This document shows, in pieces, positions 7,826-16,373 of a stretch of DNA of 32,908 bases. Location: the NCBI GenBank assembly GCA_947305805.1, contig CAMZEM010000009.1, positions 1 to 32,908 of the forward strand. The letters are read 5' to 3'. This DNA comes from an uncultured Clostridia bacterium (GTDB lineage: Bacteria; Bacillota; Clostridia; Oscillospirales; UBA644). The position numbers and the translations under genes were made by a program. Below the pieces are notes generated by a model. That model made no database searches. It was not told where the DNA came from and saw nothing but the letters and a program-made list of their open reading frames with translations. Each line of letters starts with the position of its first letter. The stretch's first letter is position 1.

Positions 7826-9184
7826 ATGAATGCAACTGAACTGATTTCAAAACTTATAGGAACTCTTGCGGTAATACTCGTTATTTCCGCATTTATCGGC
7901 GGAAGCGATCTTGTTTCAAAAGTTTTTAAAACCGAAAAAAAATGGATTTATTCGCTGATAATGGGTTTTCTCGGCGGTATATTCGGTATTTACGGCAATA
8001 TTTCGGGCTTTGAGCTGAACGGCGCTGTTATTTCCGTTCGCGATATAGGCCCGATGCTCGCGGGTTTTACGGGCGGTCCGTTAGGAGGACTGCTTGCGGG
8101 ACTTATTGCCGGCATACACAGACTGACAATGGGCGGTCTGACGGCGCAGGCATGCGTGGTGGCAACCTGCCTGATAGGTCTTATCTGCGGCCTTCTTTCG
8201 ATTAGGTGGTATAAACAAATAGCAAAGCCGTATTTTGCGCTGCTTTTAAGCGCGGCAATGGAAGCGTTTCACCTGTGCATTGTGCTTTTAATGGTAAAAC
8301 CGTTTGAAACCGCGCTTGACATAGTTAAACAGATCGCTTTGCCGTTTATTGTGATAAATGCGCTCGGCTTTATGATGATGATAGCGATTATGACGTATAC
8401 CGAAAAGCAGCGCACGCTTGCTCTCGAAAAAAGCCGTCTGCAATCGGAGCTTGAAGTTGCAAACGTTATTCAGCATTCTCTTCTGCCGACCGTAAACGAA
8501 GACTACCCCGGATGCAGGGAGCTTGACGTCAGCGCTTCGATGGAAGCGGCAAAAGAAGTGGGCGGCGACTTTTACGATCTCTTTTTTGTTGATTCCACGC
8601 ATATTGCGTTTGTTATAGGCGACGTTTCGGGAAAAGGCGTTCCCGCAGCGCTGTTTATGGCAACATCGAAAATCACGCTGCAAAACTGCATAAGAGATAT
8701 TCCGAATCTTTCCGAAGCGATAGAAACCGCAAACAACTCTCTTTGTGCGCGCAACGATGCGGAAATGTTTGTTACGCTCTGGGTAGGTGTTCTTGATTTG
8801 ACAAGCGGACTTATGACGTTTGTAAGCGCAGGACACAACCCCCCTGTCCTTCTTCACAACGGCAAAGCGGATTTTATGAGAATAAAAAACGGATTTGTGC
8901 TTGCCGGCATGGAGGGAATGAAATATAAACAGAACAGCGTTCAGCTTGAAGAGGGCGACACGGTTTATTTATATACAGACGGCATTACGGAAGCGGAGGA
9001 CGCAAAGCACAATCTTTTCGGTGAAGAAAGACTGATTAACTGCTTTGAAAACAAAAGCGAAAGCAGTTCCGCACAGATACTGGAGGATGTTAAAAATTCA
9101 ATTGACGGTTTTATTAACGGCAACAGTCAGTTTGACGATATGACGATGCTTTGTTTCAGGTTTAAAGAGAAAAGAAAAGACTGA
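7826..9184 (+). CDS. Membrane 5TM (LytS-type) sensor with C-terminal SpoIIE/PP2C serine phosphatase domain
   Basis: 452 residues. Residues about 1-195 are membrane-spanning and contain the 5TMR_LYT pattern: NGAVISVRDIGPMLAGFTGG, then LLAGLIAGIHRLTMGG. A short coiled linker (TLALEKSRLQSELEVANVIQ) leads to an RsbU/SpoIIE PP2C domain with LLP, AKEVGGDFYDLF, IGDVSGKGVPAALFMA, SAGHNPP, YLYTDGITEA and FDDMTML; the Gly-Asp and Asp-Asp pairs bind the two metals. The family dephosphorylates anti-sigma-factor antagonists in partner-switching pathways, but no antagonist or anti-sigma gene is in this window. The 5TM part senses murein or small molecules in LytS. It is 45 bases after the nucleosidase-like gene and 4 bases before the next lipoprotein gene. 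Confidence 0.92.
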   Translation: MNATELISKLIGTLAVILVISAFIGGSDLVSKVFKTEKKWIYSLIMGFLGGIFGIYGNISGFELNGAVISVRDIGPMLAGFTGGPLGGLLAGLIAGIHRLTMGGLTAQACVVATCLIGLICGLLSIRWYKQIAKPYFALLLSAAMEAFHLCIVLLMVKPFETALDIVKQIALPFIVINALGFMMMIAIMTYTEKQRTLALEKSRLQSELEVANVIQHSLLPTVNEDYPGCRELDVSASMEAAKEVGGDFYDLFFVDSTHIAFVIGDVSGKGVPAALFMATSKITLQNCIRDIPNLSEAIETANNSLCARNDAEMFVTLWVGVLDLTSGLMTFVSAGHNPPVLLHNGKADFMRIKNGFVLAGMEGMKYKQNSVQLEEGDTVYLYTDGITEAEDAKHNLFGEERLINCFENKSESSSAQILEDVKNSIDGFINGNSQFDDMTMLCFRFKEKRKD

Positions 9185-9188
9185 TACT

Positions 9189-9641
9189 ATGCGAAAATAT
9201 GCGATTTTATTAACGGCAGTTGCATTGCTGTTTGCGCTTACAGGATGTTTTTCCGCGATAGATTACACGCTGCCGCAAAATCCGACCGAATTTATCACGG
9301 AAACATTTGTTAATCCCGATGATTCCGAAGACACCTATGCGTCGTTTGAATATAACGGAAGAACGTATATCCCATACGGAACGCTGAAAAACAGAATAAG
9401 CGGAAATGATATCGGGCAATGTCTCGGATATATTGTTCAGGACGGAGAAAAACTGACGGATGCGCGGGTTTTTACGCTAAAAGACGACACGGGCAACAGT
9501 TTTCTTGCCGTTTTAACTTATGAGGGATTTATGGATCCTCCCTTTTTTTACAGGGCGGTTGATACTGCGGGGAAAGATATAGCAATTCCGAAGATTGTCG
9601 ACTCGCTCGGATACGATTTCTGGAAGGACGGAAATAATTGA
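9189..9641 (+). CDS. Small lipoprotein of unknown function
   Basis: 150 residues. A classical lipoprotein signal ends with ALTGC (Cys20). The mature part has Y-N-G-R-T-Y-I-P-Y-G-T-L, then N-D-I-G-Q-C-L-G-Y and a C-terminal PPFFYRAVDTAGKDIAIPK segment, which suggests a small beta-rich globular domain. I recognise the general style of clostridial lipoproteins but no named family. It starts 4 bases after the phosphatase gene and ends one base before the hydrolase ATG, so the three are translationally coupled. Confidence 0.75.
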   Translation: MRKYAILLTAVALLFALTGCFSAIDYTLPQNPTEFITETFVNPDDSEDTYASFEYNGRTYIPYGTLKNRISGNDIGQCLGYIVQDGEKLTDARVFTLKDDTGNSFLAVLTYEGFMDPPFFYRAVDTAGKDIAIPKIVDSLGYDFWKDGNN

Positions 9642-9642
9642 G

Positions 9643-10245
9643 ATGAATGCCGTACTGTATATCCACGGCAAAGGCGGCAGCGCAGAAGAATCGGAGCATT
9701 ACACCCCTCTGTTTCCTGGCTGTAAAGTAATTGGCCTTGACTATGTGCATTTTACTCCGTGGGAAGCAGGAAAAGAGATTAAAGAGGCGGCACTCCGCCT
9801 TAAAAAGGATTATAAAAATATAATTATAATTGCCAACAGTATCGGAGCGTATTTTTCGATGCACTCGGATATCGAAAACGATGTTTCGCGAGCTTTTTTC
9901 ATTTCTCCGATAGTTGATATGGAAAAGCTGATTGCAGATATGATGCGCTTTTCGAATGTTTCCGAAGAGGAACTGAAGGACAAAGGCACTGTTTTAACCG
10001 ATTTCGGCGAAGAGCTTTCGTGGGAATATCTTTGCTATGCCAGGAAACATCCCGTAAAATGGAGCGTAAAAACCGATATCCTTTACGGTGAAAAAGACAA
10101 CCTTACTTCAATTGAAACAGTAACCGCCTTTGCAATAAGCCGCGGAGCCTCTTTAACAGTTATGCAAAACGGCGAACACTGGTTTCATACAGAAGAACAG
10201 ATGCGGTTTCTCGATGAATGGATTGTCGGGAAAATGCGGTTTTAA
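9643..10245 (+). CDS. Small alpha/beta hydrolase
   Basis: 200 residues from ATG 9643; an upstream in-frame extension would overlap the lipoprotein gene and has no better ribosome site. LYIHGKGGS is the oxyanion loop. The nucleophile elbow is reduced to ANSIGA (Ser66) rather than G-x-S-x-G. Asp152 in YGEKDN and His179 or His182 in GEHWFHTE complete a likely triad. No signal peptide, hence cytoplasmic. Short members of this kind (about 200 residues, RBBP9/YdeN-like) are esterases or of unknown activity. It is the last gene of the operon, with a terminator directly after. Confidence 0.8.
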   Translation: MNAVLYIHGKGGSAEESEHYTPLFPGCKVIGLDYVHFTPWEAGKEIKEAALRLKKDYKNIIIIANSIGAYFSMHSDIENDVSRAFFISPIVDMEKLIADMMRFSNVSEEELKDKGTVLTDFGEELSWEYLCYARKHPVKWSVKTDILYGEKDNLTSIETVTAFAISRGASLTVMQNGEHWFHTEEQMRFLDEWIVGKMRF

Positions 10246-10255
10246 TCAGCATAAA

Positions 10256-10294
10256 AAAACTGCCCCGGAGTTTTTCAGGGCAGTTTTGATTTTA
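10256..10294. terminator. Bidirectional terminator between convergent genes
   Basis: AAAACTGCCC (10256-10265) pairs with GGGCAGTTTT (10278-10287). A T-rich tract follows on the plus strand. On the minus strand the same stem ends in a run of T from the AAAAAAA at 10253-10259, so it can serve both the hydrolase operon and the 10302-11705 gene. Confidence 0.85.
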
Positions 10295-10301
10295 TACAGG
10301 T

Positions 10302-11705
10302 TTATTCGCCGTAAATAGCAACTTTTGCGCTGTAGTGATGCTGAATATATTTTTCAACTATATCCTGATACTGCGATTCGTGACTGTCAACAAGCGTTGA
10401 AACGGCGCTGTTTGACTCAACCGATTCCTGAATAAGCGAGCGAGCGCCTTCAAGGAAGAAGCCGTATTCGGTATTTTCAAGCATATTTGCGTAAACACGG
10501 GCGTCTCTTATATCAAAGAAAGTCTGAGTTGCCATATATTCTATGATATCTTCCTTTGTTTTGTATTCGTCAAACGGTTCATACATTTCGCTTAATATGA
10601 ACGCAGCGGTTTCGGGGTCCTTTGCGTTTACGGGAATCGACGTTGAATACAGCATACTTTCGTGATATCCCTTATACTCGCCGGGCGTTGCGTTCGGTCC
10701 CTGCGGATAGGGAAGAATGCCTACGTTATCCATAACGTACATTATGGAGTTTGAGTGACCGAGTATTTCGTATGCGTTTGTTGTAAGAAGCATGGCGTTG
10801 CCGAGTTTGAAGTTTGAAACCACGTTTGACGTATTGTCGTCGGGATGGAAACAATCATGGCATGTTTCGCGGTAAATTGAATGCGCCCGTTCAAGAGCAA
10901 CGAAGCCGGGGTTTGTATATGCGCCGCATACAACCTGTCCGTCAACGTATTCCGAAAGCGTTACGCCGTTTGAAAGGAACATCATCATTGCAAAATAAGC
11001 ATCGTGGGTTGCCATGCCGTATATGATATTTTCGCCTTCCTGATGCGTATACAGGTGAAGGACTTCCTCAAATAAATCCCAGTTCCACGTACCCGCTTCA
11101 ACGTATTCTCTCGGGTCGTCGTGGGCGTATTGCGCAATAAGATTTTCGTTTACGATAATCGGATATCCGAACGACGTATAGAGGAGATCGGGCCATGCAT
11201 ACGGTAAAACGCCATAAAGATCGTTTTTCCACATAAGCGACTGCAGCATATTGGGAGTGCCCCATTTTGCGGTGTTTGTCGCGTCTATCAGGGCGGTAAG
11301 TCCCGCAAGATAGCCTGCGCGCATATACTGAACGAAAACGAAGCTTTCGTTTGTGGCAATATCGTATATCGATTCGCCGGACATTGCGGAAGTCTGAACG
11401 GCGCTGCCGATTGTACCGAAATCGCTGTATATTACGTCAATGGTACAGTTGTTATTTGTTTCAATGTTTTTCTTTCTCTCAAGAGCCATATCAGCAAACG
11501 CTGTTCCGGGTATAAAGCCGAAAACGTTATCTTCTTTGCTTCCCGATTTTGCGTAGCCCCATTTGAGTTTGAATCCGCCGAGATTAACGGAACCGACGGC
11601 TCCGTCCTCGTATTCGGGAATAATTTCGGGCTCCTCCGACTGACAGGCGGAAAAGACAAAAACGGCGGCAATCAAAACAGCCAGGATTTTAATAAATCTT
11701 TTCAT
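10302..11705 (-). CDS. Extracellular solute-binding-type lipoprotein, paralogue A
   Basis: 467 residues with lipobox FSAC (Cys21). The mature start is EEPEIIPEYEDG, then LGGFKLKWGYAK. Landmarks shared with paralogues B (11989) and C (14964) are NCTI, RAGYLAGL-(S/T)-x-LID, KWGTPNMLQSLMWKNDLYG, PYAWPDLLYT, DPREYVE, FLSNGV, VVCGAYT, PQGPNATPGEY, FDEYKTKEDIIEYM and the end AIYGE. The overall size fits ABC family 1 binding proteins, and the many Trp and Tyr residues suggest a carbohydrate ligand, but this is inference. No transporter membrane or ATPase gene accompanies it. GGAGAA stands 5 bases before the ATG. It ends at the bidirectional terminator. Confidence 0.78.
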   Translation of the reverse strand: MKRFIKILAVLIAAVFVFSACQSEEPEIIPEYEDGAVGSVNLGGFKLKWGYAKSGSKEDNVFGFIPGTAFADMALERKKNIETNNNCTIDVIYSDFGTIGSAVQTSAMSGESIYDIATNESFVFVQYMRAGYLAGLTALIDATNTAKWGTPNMLQSLMWKNDLYGVLPYAWPDLLYTSFGYPIIVNENLIAQYAHDDPREYVEAGTWNWDLFEEVLHLYTHQEGENIIYGMATHDAYFAMMMFLSNGVTLSEYVDGQVVCGAYTNPGFVALERAHSIYRETCHDCFHPDDNTSNVVSNFKLGNAMLLTTNAYEILGHSNSIMYVMDNVGILPYPQGPNATPGEYKGYHESMLYSTSIPVNAKDPETAAFILSEMYEPFDEYKTKEDIIEYMATQTFFDIRDARVYANMLENTEYGFFLEGARSLIQESVESNSAVSTLVDSHESQYQDIVEKYIQHHYSAKVAIYGE

Positions 11706-11757
11706 ATTTTTCTCCTATTCCGGCAATTTATGTGAAATTTGATTACTGTATATCCGT

Positions 11758-11786
11758 ATTATACAACAAAAGGCCGTAAATGTCAA
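11758..11786 (-). promoter_or_regulatory. Promoter of paralogue A
   Basis: On the minus strand, TTGACA (11786-11781), 17 bases, TATAAT (11763-11758); both perfect, about 52 bases before the ATG at 11705. Confidence 0.85.
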
Positions 11787-11919
11787 TATAAAAAGGACGC
11801 TGTTTTATGCGTTTTAAAAGACGGAAACCTGCCTGACGGAGATGAAAACGGATGCGGTTTACCCGCTTTTGAGTATATGATTATCCGTTATTTTCCGCCT
11901 CCTGAATAATATATGATAC

Positions 11920-11948
11920 TTGACACCCGTTTAAATTTGTAGTATAAT
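11920..11948 (+). promoter_or_regulatory. Promoter of paralogue B operon
   Basis: TTGACA (11920-11925), 17 bases, TATAAT (11943-11948). It diverges from the paralogue A promoter with about 130 bases between them. I see no other structure in that space. Confidence 0.85.
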
Positions 11949-11988
11949 CTTAACAGTTAAAAACGTGGTGAAAGAAAGGGCTTTCGTT

Positions 11989-13380
11989 ATGAAAAAAGCA
12001 ATAGGGATTATTCTTTGTCTGATTTTTGTTTTTTCCGTTTGCTCGTGCGCCGCTCCCGAAGCGGAAACCGTGCCCGAATTTGAAGAGATGTCATCGTCGG
12101 GATACGATCTGGGCGGATACAGTGTTCTCTGGGGCTGGACAGACGGCGCGGGGCTTGACAACGATTCGAATTTCGGCTTTATTGAAGGAACGCCGAATTC
12201 AGATCTGCTGCTTGAGCATAAGAAAAACGTTGAACAGAAGCTGAACTGCAAAATCACTCTTGACCACACCGCAAACAACACTATTTTACGCGCGGGAGTT
12301 ATGGCGGGAGACCAGAAAATAGATATTATTACCTCGGGTTCTCTCAGAATGATGGACTCGATACGCGGCGGATATCTCACCGGTCTATCTTCGTTTATCG
12401 ACGTTGACAACTACGAAAAATGGGGAACGCCGAACATGCTTGTTTCGGTTCTCTGGGAAGACGACCTTTATGCGGTAGTCCCCTTCTCGTGGCCGGAAAT
12501 AATGTATACAAACTCCGCGCACGTGCTTGCAGTTAACGAAAACCTTATTTCAAAGCTTTCGCTGACCGATCCGCGCGAATATGTTGAAGCGCTTGACTGG
12601 ACGTGGGACCGTTTTGAGGAGTGTATGGAAAACTTCACCTTTGAAGATGCGGGGCGTACTGTTTATTCCTACAAAGGCGGATTCGGCAGATATTACTACA
12701 TCAACATGGTTATCTCAAACGGCGTTTCGTTCATTGACGGAAAAAACGGCACGGTATCGTGCGGTATTCTTTCCGACGCGGGCAGAGAAGCAATGGAAAG
12801 AGGAAGATACATAGCGGAAATGTACCGGGATAAAGCTAACGGAGGCAGCGACAACCCCACCGGATTTATAAACGGCGAAGCGGTAATGTATCTTGCGTGG
12901 ACATACGAGCTTACCCGCAACACGCAGTATATTATGTATCAGATGGATAACGTAGGCGTTGTTCCCTTCCCGCAGGGTCCGAATGCAACACCGGGTCAGT
13001 ATTCCTCCTACCATCAGTCGCTTGCATACGCTACGGGCATACCTTTTAACGCAAAGGATTTCTATACGTCGCTGACGGTGCTTAATGAAATGTTTGAACC
13101 GTTTGAACAGTATAAAACAAAAGACGATATCATTGACATGATGGCAAATCAGATCTTCTTTGACAGAAGAGACGCAGAGATTATTTATCAGGTTGAAAAA
13201 GCGTCTCAGTACGGATTTTTTGACGAAAAGCTCGGAAACATTCTTGAACAGGCAGGAACAACGAACACGCCGATTTCCCAGCTTTGCGAAGAGCAGGAAT
13301 CAACGATAGCAAAAATCGTTGAAACATATCTTGAACCGTGTTATCGCGGACTGACTGCGGTATACGGAGAACAGAAATAA
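11989..13380 (+). CDS. Extracellular solute-binding-type lipoprotein, paralogue B
   Basis: 463 residues from ATG 11989, which has AAAGAAAGGG upstream; a GTG at 11965 would shift the signal peptide and is less likely. The lipobox is SVCSC (Cys20). Mature start ETVPEFEEM, then LGGYSVLWGWTD. It shares with paralogues A and C KWGTPNML, WEDDLYAV-(V/T)-PFSWPE, DPREYVE, DWTWDRFEECM, SNGVS, MYQMDNVGVVPFPQGPNATPG, FDRRDAE and the end AVYGE. It is the first gene of a probable operon with a second lipoprotein and a DUF4886 protein, which makes a role in polysaccharide or glycan acquisition attractive. That is inference from context. Confidence 0.78.
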   Translation: MKKAIGIILCLIFVFSVCSCAAPEAETVPEFEEMSSSGYDLGGYSVLWGWTDGAGLDNDSNFGFIEGTPNSDLLLEHKKNVEQKLNCKITLDHTANNTILRAGVMAGDQKIDIITSGSLRMMDSIRGGYLTGLSSFIDVDNYEKWGTPNMLVSVLWEDDLYAVVPFSWPEIMYTNSAHVLAVNENLISKLSLTDPREYVEALDWTWDRFEECMENFTFEDAGRTVYSYKGGFGRYYYINMVISNGVSFIDGKNGTVSCGILSDAGREAMERGRYIAEMYRDKANGGSDNPTGFINGEAVMYLAWTYELTRNTQYIMYQMDNVGVVPFPQGPNATPGQYSSYHQSLAYATGIPFNAKDFYTSLTVLNEMFEPFEQYKTKDDIIDMMANQIFFDRRDAEIIYQVEKASQYGFFDEKLGNILEQAGTTNTPISQLCEEQESTIAKIVETYLEPCYRGLTAVYGEQK

Positions 13381-13396
13381 TTACTGTGTATTAAAC

Positions 13397-13414
13397 GGCG
13401 GTAAAAATGCCGCC
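13397..13414 (+). repeat. Small RNA hairpin between paralogue B and the next lipoprotein gene
   Basis: GGCGG (13397-13401) pairs with CCGCC (13410-13414) over an 8-base loop. No T run follows, so it is not a terminator. It could protect the 3' end of the binding-protein message, a common way to make more binding protein than downstream products. Confidence 0.4.
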
Positions 13415-13433
13415 TGAAAGAAAGGATATAAAA

Positions 13434-14066
13434 ATGAAAAAAACAATAGCGCTTATTCTCACTGCAATTTTGCTTCTTTCGGTATTTGCGGGATGCGGAC
13501 AGACCGATAACGGCGACGACGGCGGTTCGGAACAGACAAACATCGCTAATGCGCAAACATTGCGGGATATTATCGATTCTCTTACAGAGGAAGATGATTA
13601 TGAGAGCGCATATTCCGATGAATTGTTTATTTTTGCATACAGTAAAAACGGCGTTTATTACCGCGCATTTATGGATATGACGGAAGAAATGTCCGACGAT
13701 GTATGGAATATGGAATACGACGACAGCTGGCTTGAAGGCCTTAAAAATATTGCAGGTGATCTTGAAGTAAAGAAGGTTGAAAATCTCAGCGAAAAAATGC
13801 CTTCTCAGGAAGAACTTGACAAACTCGTAGGCAAAACCGGTCAGTATCTTATGGACGAAGGATGGGATTACAATTATTACAATCTCGTGGATATGGAAAC
13901 AGGTATGACCCACAAGGAGTTTTCATATACCGTAATATTCGAATACGACGGCGAACCGATGGAAAACTCGGACGATTTTGATTTCTGGGAAAACTTCAAG
14001 GATCTCACGATCAAGTCCGTTACTTGCGACGGAATAGGAAACGCAACATACATTGAAGAAGAATAA
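13434..14066 (+). CDS. Lipoprotein of unknown function
   Basis: 210 residues from ATG 13434 (AAAGAAAGGA upstream). Lipobox VFAGC at Cys21, followed by a Gly/Asp-rich linker (NGDDGGSEQ) and a very acidic mature domain with many Tyr and Trp (EEMSDDVWNMEYDDSWLEGL; EGWDYNYYNLVDMETG). A possible second beta-rich part runs from about residue 160 (FSYTVIFEYDGEPM) to the end. Family not recognised. It is 53 bases after paralogue B and 51 bases before the DUF4886 gene, all in one direction. Confidence 0.7.
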   Translation: MKKTIALILTAILLLSVFAGCGQTDNGDDGGSEQTNIANAQTLRDIIDSLTEEDDYESAYSDELFIFAYSKNGVYYRAFMDMTEEMSDDVWNMEYDDSWLEGLKNIAGDLEVKKVENLSEKMPSQEELDKLVGKTGQYLMDEGWDYNYYNLVDMETGMTHKEFSYTVIFEYDGEPMENSDDFDFWENFKDLTIKSVTCDGIGNATYIEEE

Positions 14067-14117
14067 TCAAGAATAATAAAAATCGCACTCTTATCATCTG
14101 AGAAACGGGAGGACTGC

Positions 14118-14864
14118 ATGAGAAGCCTATCGATCGGAAACAGTTTTTCCCAGGATGCATGCGCATACCTGCATAAAGCCGCGGCATCCGCACAGACCGA
14201 CTGGGAGTGCGTCAATCTGTATATAGGCGGGTGTTCTCTTGAATATCACGCCGAAAACCTGAGAGAAAACAGGCAGAATTATGCGCTTGAAATCAACGGA
14301 GAAGATACGGGGCGCAAAATATCCGTATCAGATGCGCTTTGTACTCTCGGAGATTTCGATTTTATTACTCTGCAGCAGGCGAGCCATTTCAGCGGAATGA
14401 AAGAAACGTATTTCCCGTTTATCCGAGAGCTTTACGCCGCCTGCCGCAAATATCAGCCGAATGCGGAAATCGTTATTCACCAAACGTGGGCGTTTGAAGA
14501 GGATTCAGCGCACGAAGCGTTTGTAAATTACGGCTCAGATCAGAAACGGATGTATAATAGTCTTTGCAGCGCATACGCCGACGCCGCAAACGCTCTCGGA
14601 ACAATAATAATTCCCGTCGGCGATACTATACAGTATCTGCGTGAAAACATTATTGACTTTGACCGAAGAAAGGGCGGCGCTCCCCTCACACGCGACGGAT
14701 TTCATCTTTCAATTCCGGAAGGACGGTTTATCGCTTCCCTTGTATGGCTCGAAACGCTTGCGGGAATTGATGCACGCGATATAAGTTTTCTGCCAGACGG
14801 AATGACGGAGGACAGACGTATTACCCTTGCAAAAGCAGTTCATTCTTTTCTTAAAGGGAAATGA
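14118..14864 (+). CDS. DUF4886 / SGNH-like hydrolase family protein
   Basis: 248 residues with GGGAGG before the ATG. The start RSLSIGNSFSQDA has the block I Ser (Ser9) of GDSL/SGNH hydrolases in the G-N-S form typical of DUF4886. LGDFDFITLQQASHFSG is the middle block, and TRDGFHLS gives the D-x-x-H pair (Asp193, His196). No signal peptide, so probably cytoplasmic. SGNH enzymes often remove acetyl groups from sugars; here that would fit a neighbourhood of sugar-binding lipoproteins, but the family itself is uncharacterised. It ends the operon and is followed by a strong terminator. Confidence 0.82.
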   Translation: MRSLSIGNSFSQDACAYLHKAAASAQTDWECVNLYIGGCSLEYHAENLRENRQNYALEINGEDTGRKISVSDALCTLGDFDFITLQQASHFSGMKETYFPFIRELYAACRKYQPNAEIVIHQTWAFEEDSAHEAFVNYGSDQKRMYNSLCSAYADAANALGTIIIPVGDTIQYLRENIIDFDRRKGGAPLTRDGFHLSIPEGRFIASLVWLETLAGIDARDISFLPDGMTEDRRITLAKAVHSFLKGK

Positions 14865-14908
14865 TCTGCCCAAGCTCCTCTGTAAAGCAAAACACCTTTA
14901 TAATCATA

Positions 14909-14943
14909 AAACACCGTGATTCTTTATCACGGTGTTTTTTTTT
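14909..14943 (+). terminator. Intrinsic terminator after the DUF4886 gene
   Basis: AAACACCGTGAT (14909-14920) pairs perfectly with ATCACGGTGTTT (14926-14937) over TCTTT, followed by a run of T. It also lies just after the convergent gene ending at 14964, where the minus-strand reading has a weaker T tract. Confidence 0.93.
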
Positions 14944-14963
14944 GTTATTTACTGATTATTTAA

Positions 14964-16349
14964 TCATTCGCCGTATACGGCTATGCGTCCCTGATAGTGG
15001 GGAGTCATATATTCTTCTGCGATCTGATCGTATTTTGCCTCATTCGATTCAAGGAGCGCCGAGATAGCGGTCGATACTTCCGTTGCACTCTCTATAACTC
15101 CGCGCGCGCCTTCGCGGAAAAAGCCGTATTCTGTGTTTCTTGTAAGATTTGCAAGCACTTCGGTATCTCTTCTGTCAAAAAAGATCTGATCTGTCATATA
15201 TTCAAGAATATCTTCTTTTGTTTTGTATTCGTCAAACGGTTCGAGCATCGCAGATAAAACGACTGCCGCGGCGAACGGATCTTTTGCATTGAATGGAATA
15301 CCTATTGAGTTTGTTAAACTTTCGTGATATGAAAGATATACGCCCGGGGTCGCATTAGGTCCCTGCGGGAAAGGAAGAAGCCCGATATTGTCCATCTGAT
15401 ACATGATCGAGGTCGTGCCGACGATAAGTTCGCTTGTCCAGGCGGCATACATTACGCATTCGCCGTTTACAAATTCGGTATGGTCGCCTGCGGACTCGGA
15501 AGGATGGAAGCAGTCTTTATGAGTTTCCTGGATTATCTGTTTTGCCCTTTCCAGAGCTACCCTGCCCGGTTCGGTATACGCGCCGCAGACTACTTTTCCG
15601 TTATCGTATGCCGATAATGCAACGCCGTTTGAAAGGAACATATTCATGGCAAAATATGCGTGATGAGATTTCATGCCGTAAACGGTATCGCCGCCGTCGT
15701 TATGCGTATATGCGGAAAGACATTCCTCAAATTTATCCCATGTCCACGTCAGGTCCTCGACAAATTCTCTCGGGTCCGGCTGAGCGAGCTTTGATACGTA
15801 CGACTCGTTGACCGCTATAATATGTCCCGTTGCGGTATAAAGAAGGTCGGGCCATGCGTAAGGAGTAACGCCGAAAATATCGTTTTTCCAGATAAGAGAC
15901 TGGAGCATATTCGGAGTTCCCCATTTTTCGACGTTTTCGATATCGATAAGAGAGGAAAGGCCCGTAAGATATCCTGCGCGGACATCCGTGATCATGTAAT
16001 AGCTTTCCGCCTTGATAAGATCAAGAAGCTGTGCGCCGGACATGACCCCCGAACGGAGGACGTTGAGGATATCCTCATTGTATTCGATATTTATCTTGCA
16101 GTTATAGGCGGTTTCAACGTCCTTCTTTTTCTGCATGACCATATCTGCGTGCGAAGTGCCGGGTGTAAAGCCCAGAACAGTATCTCCGTCCTTGCCGCTC
16201 CAGCCCCACGTTGCTACAAAACCGTCGAGGTCTGATCCCCCTGCCGTTGCCTCGTATTCGGGGACGATTTCTTCTTCAGTCTGACCGCAGGCACAAAGGA
16301 TAAAAGCGAATATCAGCGCAAAAACAACTGTGTGAATTAAGCGTTTCAT
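14964..16349 (-). CDS. Extracellular solute-binding-type lipoprotein, paralogue C
   Basis: 461 residues with lipobox LCAC (Cys21). The mature start is EEEIVPEYEATAGG, then LDGFVATWGWSG. It is the closest relative of paralogue A: KWGTPNMLQSLIWKNDIFGV, PYAWPDLLYTATG, TWTWDKFEECLSAYTH, MFLSNGVALS, KVVCGAYTEPGRVALERA, CFHPSE, PQGPNATPGVYLSYHESL, FDEYKTKEDILEYMTDQ and the end AVYGE. GGGAGG lies just before the ATG. It has its own promoter in the 73-base gap behind the 630-residue protein gene, but read-through from that gene is also possible. No permease is nearby. Ligand unknown, probably carbohydrate. Confidence 0.78.
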   Translation of the reverse strand: MKRLIHTVVFALIFAFILCACGQTEEEIVPEYEATAGGSDLDGFVATWGWSGKDGDTVLGFTPGTSHADMVMQKKKDVETAYNCKINIEYNEDILNVLRSGVMSGAQLLDLIKAESYYMITDVRAGYLTGLSSLIDIENVEKWGTPNMLQSLIWKNDIFGVTPYAWPDLLYTATGHIIAVNESYVSKLAQPDPREFVEDLTWTWDKFEECLSAYTHNDGGDTVYGMKSHHAYFAMNMFLSNGVALSAYDNGKVVCGAYTEPGRVALERAKQIIQETHKDCFHPSESAGDHTEFVNGECVMYAAWTSELIVGTTSIMYQMDNIGLLPFPQGPNATPGVYLSYHESLTNSIGIPFNAKDPFAAAVVLSAMLEPFDEYKTKEDILEYMTDQIFFDRRDTEVLANLTRNTEYGFFREGARGVIESATEVSTAISALLESNEAKYDQIAEEYMTPHYQGRIAVYGE

Positions 16350-16373
16350 TGTTTTTCCTCCCTGTTTTTTTCT

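Noticed and set aside
10302-16349. Reading the binding-protein cluster as a complete ABC transporter operon
   Set aside because: No permease or import ATPase is present. The only ABC exporter (18825-20972) is of NatAB type and not a sugar importer.
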